A stretch of 64,000 nucleotides of DNA. It comes from Diploscapter coronatus. Its lineage: Eukaryota > Nematoda > Chromadorea > Rhabditida > Rhabditidae. The notes beneath the pieces were generated by a model. It saw nothing but the letters and a program-made list of their open reading frames with translations. It was not told where the DNA came from and searched no databases. Shown here in pieces: positions 23,101 through 31,837 of this stretch (the stretch's first letter is position 1; each line of letters opens with the position of its first letter). The translations under genes and the position numbers were made by a program. The DNA is taken from the NCBI GenBank assembly GCA_964036155.1, contig OZ038422.1, positions 42,989,201 to 43,053,200 of the forward strand, in the 5' to 3' direction.

Positions 23101-24118
23101 AAAGGGTAGATTGGGGGAAGACAAAATTTGCCACACACTCTAATCTAATATTATCTTTGGAGTGGGGATGATAAGATAGCATCGACTTACACTCGGTTTC
23201 TTTTCCGGATGATCTCTAAGCCAGTTCTTGCATTCCACGAGCAGAGGTTCAAGCGTCTCCAGCGGATCAATGACTTGGTTGTTTTCGAAGAATTGACCGT
23301 CAGCACACATCAAAAGCTCGCGCTTGATATTGTCTACCTACAAATATTCGAATTTATATCGCTACAATCAATTTTGTTTATGTCTTACTCCTATCCAAAC
23401 TCCGATGTTGGATTCCTGAAGAGTCGGAACGCATTCAACCACTAATTCGAAACATTTTATCGTCCAATTAAGATCGCGTTCATTTTCTGCCACTTTAAGA
23501 AATTCGTCGATTTGACGTGTGTTGTCCTAAATAGTTTCATTTATAAGTTGAATGTCTATCATTTATACCAAGACATGTTGTCTTAAACCATTGATCTCGT
23601 TAGCATCAATTTCTTTATGCACTTGAGCATCATCATTTGTTGGGAATACTTCTCCTCCCATTACCCGAAAGATGTATCCGATGTTCTAAATAATTTCATT
23701 TATAAGTTGAATGTCCATCATTTATACCCAGATATATTGTTTTAAACGATTGATCTCGTTAGCATCAACTTCTTTATGCACTTGAGGATTTTCACTATTT
23801 CTTGGAGACACTTCTTTTACTATTGCTTGAAAGATGCGTCCGATGTACTAAATAATTTAATTTATAGATTGAATGTCTATCACTTATACAGAGAAATGTT
23901 GTTTTAAACGATCGATCTCGTTATCGTCAACTTCTTTATGCACTTGAGTGTTAAATATGCCAAGAGGATCATTATTTGTTGGGAATACTTCTCCCATTTT
24001 CTGAAAGATGCATCCAATATTCTAAATAAATTTCATTTATAGGTTGAATGTCTATCATTTATACCAAGAAATGCTGTTTTAAACGGTCGATCTCGTTATC
24101 AGCAACTTCTTTATGCAT
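20172..24118 (-). CDS. Divergent caspase (C14) with tandem-repeat prodomain
   Basis: Fourteen exons give 532 residues in a closed frame: 24065-24118, 23890-24021, 23728-23847, 23569-23685, 23389-23526, 23191-23337, 22114-22188, 21974-22066, 21841-21930, 21684-21789, 21442-21555, 21147-21265, 20472-20576, 20172-20360. The prodomain starts with four related modules built on HKEV-D-NEI-RLKQ, then two unassigned helical exons. The protease follows: ALIIGASDYTRSVRR, LPGVKTDVRNLEHFLKQL (compare GTDVD), LTGHGDHETF with the catalytic His, LNLCCRGE with the catalytic Cys in the QACRG position, then the small subunit FGDFLFIYSTSP and LKRWLYLCPG. The small-subunit SWR motif that holds the Asp-binding Arg reads VAA, so Asp specificity is doubtful although the catalytic pair is intact. 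The start chosen follows a 3' splice site at 24164; exons further upstream are possible. It lies 0.4 kb downstream of the truncated ACSL. Confidence 0.9.
22384..22680. mobile_element. Inverted-repeat (MITE-like) element in a caspase intron
   Basis: The sequence at 22384-22404 (atcatgttcattaactaagg, one more base) is repeated in inverse orientation at 22660-22680 with one mismatch in 21. The interior of about 255 bp is AT-rich and non-coding and contains short GGCCTTT-type runs. It sits in the long caspase intron 22189-23190, which is far longer than the roughly 42-base introns nearby. The target duplication was not identified, so exact ends and class are open. Confidence 0.6.
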
Positions 24119-24163
24119 TCGAAAATCCTCATTAATTCTTGAGGATACGTCTTCTCCCGTTGC
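23569..24163 (-). repeat. Four tandemly duplicated exons in the caspase prodomain
   Basis: Exons at 24065-24163, 23890-24021, 23728-23847 and 23569-23685 are copies of one unit. Each ends with a version of HKEVDANEINRLKQH followed by a gtataaatg-type donor. The introns between them are 43, 42 and 42 bases and are themselves alike. All four exons are symmetric phase 0, so copies add or drop about 33-44 residues without breaking frame. Unequal crossing-over is the likely origin. Confidence 0.9.
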
Positions 24164-24551
24164 CTAAAAGATGCATTTGAATTTTCTAGATACACGAAAA
24201 TATTTCAATTACGTACGACAAATGGCATATCATTCGTTTCATACATGAATATAACTCAATTTTTAGAATGTTTTCTTTAAAAAAGTTCATTTTTCAAGAA
24301 AAATTATCATAGTTTATTGGAAGAAGTTTTAAAAAATTAAACTTTCCAATTATTGATTTTTAGAAAATTTTTAGCTAAAGTATTTTTTCGAAAAATTCCA
24401 AAGACTAAATCCTGGATTGAATTTTTCATTTAATTAGCAAAGAGATATTCAATTCAAATTTTGATTTGTTCGAAAAGTATTTTCACCAAATTTATTACTT
24501 CTAAACAGACCTAGGGATGATTTAAATCAGAATGGTCGTGCGACCTATCCC

Positions 24552-26497
24552 CTATATTTTATTTTTGTCTAACGAAAATGCTCTAGGTCTGCTTCTAAAT
24601 GCTTTCCTAACCCGAATGGGCTTTCTCACGAGTTTGAAGGCCTCGGTGAGGAGACCTGTATCGGACGTCCAGATCTCTGGCAGCAGGGTGATCTGCTTCG
24701 GCATCTCCACGTGGCTAAGGTTGCCTGAAAAGTGTCGATTTCTCGAAAGATCAATCATTTCTGAGAAAAATCGACATTTTTTAGTAGAAATCTAATCTAT
24801 TTCGAAAAGAAAATTGATTATTTTGAATAAAAATGAATAATTTCGAGAGGAAAAAAGATACTTAAAAAATTCTTTTTAAAAATCGATCATCAAGTTATTT
24901 TGAAAATAGCATCGATTATGTTGAACAGAATTGATAATTTTGAGAAAATATTCATTTTTTGGAGAACCAAATCAATATTTCTTTTATTTTGTGAATTTTA
25001 TAACTGACTTTTCTTAGCGTACTCGCTCATCTGCTTGAGGAACTCGGCGTTGACCTTCTGATTTTCGCACATCGCCTTCATATCCGTCGACTCCTCGCCA
25101 ACCTGAAAAAAATCGATCCTTTCTTGGAATCGTCTCACCTCCTTAGCGATCTTTTCCAGATGTTTCTGGTCGGGGATGACGAGGGCGACGATGTGATCCG
25201 CGAAGCTGTCGCTGTACACGTAGATGTTGTCCAACAGAGGGCAGTTAAGAAGAGCGTATTCCACCTGAAAGTGAGTATTTTTCGTAATCTAAAGTAAAAA
25301 ATAAACATTTTTCATACACGTTTCAAAGCTCTTCCCAATAAAATAAGGCTCTCAATGTAAGATGCTATCATATAATGAGTTGGTGTTTCCTCAATTTTAT
25401 ACAAAACTTTTAGAAATATGCTTCAAAATAGCGATTGGATTTCATTAAGTTCGATAAAATCAGTTCATATCCTGCTAATAATAAAATCCGAACCCTCTGG
25501 AAAGGCGCAACGTGACAAAATGACGAAATATAGTGAGCACAAGCGAAATAGCATTTCCCTATACAATCTCTACCTTCTCCTATCTCTACGTACTGTTTCG
25601 CTTTGTTGTAAGATTTCCAAATTCCCTAAAATTTTTAAAGAAATTGCCTTACCTTAGCGAGGCTGACGTATTTGCCGTGCATGGGCTTGGTGAGGTGCTT
25701 CTTCCTGTCGATGATCTGAGTCAAGCCGTCGTCGCGCTTCTGCTCAATTTTACTAGTGCAGAAACAGCAGCGATACTAAAATTTAAAATTTTTATCAGGT
25801 TTTTAAAATTGGTTATAAATAAACGTTCTACAGATTATATTAAATTTTCGCTGTTTCCAAACCTAGGGAGCACTTTCCGCCAGACAAAAAAATCTATGGG
25901 GGTAGGTCGCAGAGGGAAAATTTTGTATGGCAAGATAGATCACAAACTTGAACGTTTACGTTATTGATTGATTCGAGATACAAAATTCTTAAGAAAATAT
26001 ATAGGGGTAGGTTGCAAGGGATTTCTGACGATCGTCCTCCCTAGGTCCGCTCGCAATCTTTTTTCCTGAAGTTCTTTTTCATTCTGACCTTGACTCTGCC
26101 AGACTTTCTGAATTTCTTGGCGAGCGAGTTGAATCGCTTATAGGGCAGGTAGCTGAGGATGCTGTAAATGAAGAACCACATCCGGAACACCGCAATTTTG
26201 CCTCGAATCCACAGAGGGCTCTTGACTTTCACTACCTAAAATATTTTTTTAAAGAGATAAAAAAAGTATGCAGAAAAGAAAGCGTTATGACATTTGGAAT
26301 CAGGGATGTTGACAGTGCAGTAAAATCGTGCATCCCAACCACCTTGTGTTGGCTTTTTTTTTTTTTTTTTTTTTTTATATTTTGTTATTTCGCAATCATA
26401 AAATTTTTCAGATAACTTTTTATTTCAATTTTTTTCCAACCTTGGTCTTGGCTGCATCGTACTTCTTGCTTTGTCTCGTCTTGCGACACGATTTCAT
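24552..26497 (-). CDS. Core-deleted long-chain acyl-CoA synthetase (ACSL3/4-like), 239 residues
   Basis: Exons 26441-26497, 26089-26235, 25653-25775, 25139-25264, 25009-25102 and 24552-24724 join into one closed frame. The N-terminus is like ACSL4: basic leader, one membrane segment (FFIYSILSYLPYKRF), then basic residues. The C-terminus is unmistakable ACSL: GLTQIIDRKKHL, GKYVSLAKVEYALLNCPLLD, VALVIPDQKHL, TDTGLLTEAFKLVRKP-like end. Everything between, about 450 residues in a normal ACSL of around 700, is absent, including the ATP-binding P-loop and adenylate-forming core. The exon after the gap begins YRCCFCTSKIEQ where ACSLs have WFCTGDIGEF, so the TGD motif is lost too. It cannot make acyl-CoA by the known mechanism. 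It could be a membrane-anchored non-catalytic remnant, a pseudogene, or a collapsed assembly. The caspase follows 0.4 kb downstream on the same strand. Confidence 0.85.
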
Positions 26498-26506
26498 CAC
26501 AATTTT

Positions 26507-27262
26507 CTGAAACACGATTTTTAAAACTTTTAAAAATATTAATTTACACGACACTAACGACGAGTTTGAATTCGCGAGAATGTGAAGAACAAAAGAAGCG
26601 TATTTAAAGAAAGAATGAGAAGAAAAGATTTTCAGAGAGATGAAAAAGATTGAATAAGCATTTCAAGAAAAGTTTTGAAGTTTGAGATTTTTCGATAATT
26701 GATTAAACAGTAAAGAAAAAGAATATTTTAGATTCCCTGAAACTTATTCAAACAAACGATTATTTTCTAAATCAGTAAAGTTTGGAAAAGTAAAAGCTAC
26801 CCATGCCGTTTCTCCAAAAAATTATACAAACCTGAAAACAGTGATAATAGAATGAAAAATGTACGAATGTGTTTGCACAGAGTTTATAATACAAGTATGA
26901 GACCGCGATTCCCCGCTATGAAAATCACTAATTTCATTCACACTAGTTAATTATTGAATGAAATACACAAAATTGTGCTAAAAACGAGGATAATTATCAA
27001 TAATTACGGGAAAATGGGAAGAAAATCGAAAATAAATAAATAGTCATCATCATTTGATGTTTACTCGCAAAATGAACGCTCATAACGTTGTTACCCTTCG
27101 CCCAAAAAAACTGCGTCTCTGACCCTTCAACACTACTCCTTTCCCTCATTGTTAGCGGGCAATTGCGGTGATGATTCAAGAACGACTTAACATTGATAAG
27201 AGGTAAAATGGGCAACGAAAAATGCAACACGTCTAAAAATGCGAAATAGAAATTTCGTAATA
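26507..27262. other. Non-coding region upstream of the truncated ACSL
   Basis: This AT-rich sequence has no recognisable gene. A long T run (about 26354-26376) lies just below it, inside the first ACSL intron. No promoter motif could be assigned. Confidence 0.5.
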
Positions 27263-27467
27263 ATAACCATTGGCTGCGAGTACTTTGTTCCCACGAGCGA
27301 GTATTTTGTTCCCAAGAGTGAGTACTTTGTTCCCAAAGCAGAAATAGTGTAGGATAAGAAGAAAAAAGGGGAGAAATAGCGTTTGGTAACAAAGTACTCA
27401 CTTTTCTTCTACTCTTTGGGAACAAAGTACTCACTCTTGGTAACAATGTGCTCGCAGCCATAACCAT
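27263..27467. mobile_element. Foldback element with internal direct repeats and 7-8 bp target duplication
   Basis: The element starts TGGCTGCGAG at 27271 and ends CTCGCAGCCA at 27460. It is flanked by taaccat on each side (27264-27270 and 27461-27467; an eighth matching base is ambiguous). Each arm is built from repeats of a roughly 21-base unit, gagtgagtactttgttccca: three forward in the left arm, and inverted copies in the right arm around 27385-27450. Arms of this repeat-rich kind are typical of foldback-type DNA elements. There is no coding capacity. Confidence 0.8.
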
Positions 27468-27470
27468 TCT

Positions 27471-27590
27471 ATGGAGATCGATAGGATGGTTTGATAGCCC
27501 CAAAGTTATTTTCCTGAAAATGGGTCCAAACAATGTATCGAGGGCAGAGAATCCGAAAATCAATGACCCGGAGCTCGGATGCGCGTTGTT
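27471..27590 (+). repeat. Diverged dispersed repeat, copy A
   Basis: About 120 bp here resemble 28624-28747 in the same orientation, sharing ttattttcctg/tcattttcctg, agaatccgaaaatc and a gcgttgtt end. Divergence is clearly higher than between the two copies of the 464-bp repeat. The class is unknown. Copy A directly abuts the foldback element. Confidence 0.65.
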
Positions 27591-28623
27591 GCAACCAGCA
27601 ACTTAACGATTGCTTGATAATTATAAGTTTTGTGTTATTAATCAATGATCAATTACTCTCATGATCATCTTCTGGCAGCTGTTGTAACGTTCTACGCTCC
27701 GAACAGTATTGCCGCTATTCCTTGATTTATTAGTTTTACTTATAAAAAGTTTCTTATTCTTGAGATTCTTTCGCTCACAAGGGTTATTAATATGTTTGGG
27801 TTTCTTTATCAGCGTTTTGAGCTGTGCGATAGAACTCCGCCCCTCTTTCGCTGTAATAGCCTCATTCGCGCGAGAGAGAAGGGAAAAAGGAGAGAGTAAA
27901 AGAAACGAAATATCCAGAGACAGTGCAGTGAAAAGCGATGAAAAGGAGAATTTATTGTCGATCAGGAAAACGCAATTAAAACACTAAAAACGTTAATTAC
28001 ACTCAATTATCCCGTTCAAATATCAAAATGGCAACAATTTCTGAAATTTTGGTACCAAATTCGTGCAGAAACTGGCAGGAGAGGCGCTCGGGAAGGCCGG
28101 AATGTCAAGGACGCGATTCCAGATTATTTCAAATGCTTAAATAATTGAAGAGCATCAGTTGAATATAAAATTAGCCTGGAGCGCCGCTTCTGAACCGCAG
28201 CAGGGACGTGAAAACGTACAAAATTCTTATTAGCAATTCTGTGCGAACACGGTTAATAATCGCGTGACTTCCTCTGGGTGTAAATGTACACTATTGCTAT
28301 CCAATACAGTTGTAGGCTAATTGCAAAGTTTTTATTCCATCATTCAATCAAAGAACAGACAATAAACGAGCAGCCCCGTGCTCTGCTCGACCCGAAGAGA
28401 AAAGTGGAAATGTGATGGGGGAAGATAGGAGAAGAACCCGATTACACGATAAAAGCCTGCAGTCAAAGCATAGGAAGAATGCAGGAAAATCTATCCAAGA
28501 AAACCGTCGAGTTTCAAGGAAATTACACAAACCCGCGGTTAGGATCCCTCAAATAGCCGAAGATCAAATATCATCCGAAATTACCAAAATAGGGTAAAAA
28601 GGGTGCGTATTTTCGCAAATTCG

Positions 28624-28747
28624 ATGGAAATCAGTAGAATGGCTTGGGACAGCCCTCAAAATCATTTTCCTGGAAATAGTCCCTAGTAATGTAATCGAGG
28701 GTGGAGAATCCGAAAATCGAGATCCTGGAACTTGGATACGCGTTGTT
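28624..28747 (+). repeat. Diverged dispersed repeat, copy B
   Basis: This is the partner of 27471-27590. It lies about 170 bp before the second copy of the 464-bp repeat, so several repeat families cluster in this gene-free stretch. Confidence 0.65.
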
Positions 28748-28918
28748 TACTCTGTAGTGAATATCGTACTCGAAAATTCGAAAGTTGTTAGGAATCAACT
28801 AAATTTGTCAAATTTGGTATCAAACGCTTCGTCTCTATGAGATAAACAACTTTCGTTAAGAAACTTTGCCGATCCGATGCTTAAATAAAAAGTTATAGAC
28901 TGAAAAGTGTCAAAATTA

Positions 28919-29383
28919 ATGATTTTACGATGTTGCAGAATTATTATACGGTCAGGTTTTAGGTGCGGATAAACAGAATCCGTGAAATAAAAAAAAATGC
29001 CGAGAAATTTTAGGTACACGGCATTTTTCGTTAACAATGACGATTCACATTACTTTTTCTATGTACTGAATTTACGCGTCACCTGATTATTAGATGTAGG
29101 AAAAAATTTTAATATAAAGTTATTTTTATTTCTTTTTCCATTTTTCTATTGAATTCGCCACCTAGAAAATATAGGTAGACGATGATCATCTACAGAAAGA
29201 CCAAATTTAACCATCAGAACGAAGAATTCGAAATTTAGCATTGACCCAAAGATTTATAGTGAAAAGTCACATCTAGGCGATTGGCACTAAACTTTCTGGA
29301 TTGTAATTTTAAAATTTCATCTCCTAGACGTAAATTCTGAAGGAATAACAACGAAATCGCTTACAAAATTCATGAGAAATAAT
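28919..29383 (+). repeat. Dispersed repeat, copy 2 of 2
   Basis: This is the partner of 15372-15835, offset by 13,547 bases and nearly identical over about 465 bp. The similarity begins at atgattttacgatg and ends at gagaaataat; flanks on both sides are unrelated. Two high-identity copies within 14 kb imply recent movement or duplication. Confidence 0.85.
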
Positions 29384-29958
29384 TTAAATTACCTCTACTA
29401 TATAACTCTGTAGTCACTTTTTTAATTTCAATTTTCATATCAATCACACAAATCGACTATGGAGATTTAAAAAATGATCGAAATTAGCATAAAATCGATT
29501 TTTTTTAACCTTTTTTGACAGTTTTTCATCCCAAATTCAAATTTTTTAACCGAAAATCCATTTTCTACATTTTATTGCAAATTTGATTAGCTTTCGTTTG
29601 ATGTATAGCATGTGGGGATGAAAATGCTTCTGAAGACCTCTAAAACTTCTGGAGTGCGCCACGTCAAACAATCTCATTTTAGCTGTATTTATCTCGCTTC
29701 TAACGACCATTTATGAAGAAATATTTGCAATCCTCAGCAAGCTTTCATCAAACCAACAAATCTGCAATTGCTGCCTAATGTTTGTCTGCCAATATAATAC
29801 ACCGAAAGCCGATTCATAACTTCTGTTTATTCTTAATTCATCAAATAAATTCATTTTCATTGCATTAGAAGGCAGTTTAAAATCACTATATAAATTAAGT
29901 GGAGATATGAAAATAATCTTCAGATTTTCGCCATTTCATTCCTAAGATTGAGTCGAAG

Positions 29959-31837
29959 CTACATGCGATTTCCCTTGACGATAGCCAGCAATGCATCCCT
30001 ATATTCGCCTTTGCATTCATCGGTTATCAGCTGAAAAATTCAAACTAAATTCCAAAACACGTGGCAGAAAGTACCTGCTGAAGAGTTTTGCCGTTCGCTC
30101 TCCTATACTCCTCTGCAATCGCAGCCAAGTCTGTCTCGGATCGACTCACTAGAATTCGAATCAGATCCTTGTCGTTTGTGCCCATTCCCTAAGAGAATTT
30201 CAATTGTACCTTCTTTAAATAGTAATTTGTAAATAGGTTTGTATACCTTTGTTGCCAGATGTATCTGATTTGCGAAGTACTTTGGTTTGCTCTGAGCAAT
30301 TGTGACTAGAGCCTGAAAATAATACTTGTGCAATTTTTATGATATCTTCCTTTCTGTTACATTGAGAAGAGTTCGCGCATCTCCACTGAACTCCTTCTCG
30401 ATGATTTTGTCGACAGGCTTCCCAGTGGAATTCTGCACATCGGCAAAGACTCGCTGCAGGTGAGGTCCGTTGGCCATTGCGAGTAGTCGCCACTGAATCG
30501 AATCAAATAAGTTAATTACACAGGAAAATGAAGAGCATAAGTTTGGAACAGTGAGTAATTAAAGTTTTAATAAAATTTAGTTGATTTTCATAGACACCAT
30601 TGTTTTAAAATTTATTTTTGGTTATCTCCACCGACGATGCACGAGGTTTTGAGTTGAAAATATTCAAAGTCGAAATTTTATTTTAAAAACTTCAAAGTCG
30701 AAATCTGTGCACGCTTGATCTCCACCTACTTTTCGTCCATTCACTCGTTATTTTCGCCCAATTTTCATTAACAGAGAAGGTATGTGCAAAAATTGCGTAG
30801 AGTCTACAGGTAGGTGCGTGAGTGGACTTATGTAGAGCATAGGAAGAAAAGCAAAAACTGTTAAAGCATGCACACTATCAAATATCATGGACTGTTCCAA
30901 ACTTTTGGGCATTCTTTTATGTGAATTAAATACCGCTTCAATTTTGTCAATCCCACTATTCTTATCCAGGGATTTCAGCAAATTTTCAGCATCCTAAAGG
31001 TGATCTTTGTCATCATATCACAAGGCTATATAGCCCCAACCTGGCTAACTCTGTAGAATTCAACGTTGTTAGTCTCATCCCTCTTGCATTGTAGCATGAC
31101 CGTCAGCAACTTTTTGAAGTCTCCCGAAGTGTCGCCTCCAATTGCATCTTCCAACGTCTTCTTGTAGTTCATGTAAAATGTGTTTCTGCAATCATCAGTT
31201 CGTTCTATTTCTTTCATTTCCTCTAACTTGGCAGCCTCCAATTCCTCGTTAGTCCTCGTCGCGAGCAGCTCTATCAGATTCTTCTCGTTCGTGCCGAGTC
31301 CTTTCATGGCTCTGTGCAGCTCCACCGCGTCATATTTCGGTTGAGTTTGGAGGAGAGCAACTAATGAATAGTCATGTTCATTAAAATCCTTTATAATAAT
31401 TAGCATACCGACGAATTCTTCAAGATCTCCACTCAACGCTTTCTTCATGTCGTCTTCTAAATCTTTACCAAATCTAGTTTTGTATGGGGTTCGGATCTAA
31501 AATATTCATTTTGTGATGAACTCTCTAAATCTGTCAACCATTTGTCGCTGTGCATTATTTCCAGAAGCCAAGAGTTGTACGGCTTTCAACTTTTCCTTGT
31601 TTCTCAACGATCTAAAACGCCGCTGTTGCGAAGAAGTGCAACTTGATTTGATAACCTCTCGATAGCCTCAGCAACGGCGACTTCATCGAAACTCGGATTG
31701 AACTGAATGGTTCCATGGACGGGGATCTCCTCTGTCTGCGTCATTCCGGAATAGCCACCTCTGCTCTGAGCGTAGCGATTCCCTTTGTGGTTCGATGAAG
31801 GATGTCCGAAAAGTTGCGTTAGATTTACAGGGGGCAT
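29959..31837 (-). CDS. Annexin, four repeats, 354 residues
   Basis: Ten exons close in frame: 31656-31837, 31539-31611, 31409-31496, 31228-31360, 31041-31185, 30934-30993, 30361-30492, 30247-30312, 30075-30188, 29959-30030. Annexins bind acidic membranes in a calcium-dependent way. A 50-residue Gly/Ser/Gln-rich head precedes four repeats. Repeat 2 has MKGLGTNEKNLIELLATRT and GGDTSGDFKKLL. Repeat 4 has GMGTNDKDLIRILVSRSETD and TDECKGEYRDALLAIV. Both keep the G-x-GT loop and distal acidic cap of type II calcium sites. Repeat 1 (SLRNKEKLKAVQLL) and repeat 3 (LDKNSGIDKIEA) have lost the G-x-GT loop, so only two canonical sites remain. The intron at 31186-31227 is 42 bases, a multiple of three without a stop, so its retention would insert 14 residues. 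The ATG at 31837 opens the first recognisable exon. Confidence 0.97.
30632..30716. repeat. Short foldback repeat related to 55227-55286
   Basis: It begins near atgcacgaggttttgag and ends near aaatctgtgcacgc. It carries aaagtcgaaat twice as near-direct copies and inverse gtgcac ends. The same layout (gtgcacgaaatttt ... gaagtcgaagtccgtacacc) recurs at 55227-55286. It lies in the annexin intron 30493-30933. Confidence 0.5.

Noticed and set aside
26997..27563. 188-codon minus-strand ORF with repeated STHSWEQNTRS-like units
   Set aside because: The apparent repeats are the foldback element's DNA repeats read as protein; nothing else supports coding.
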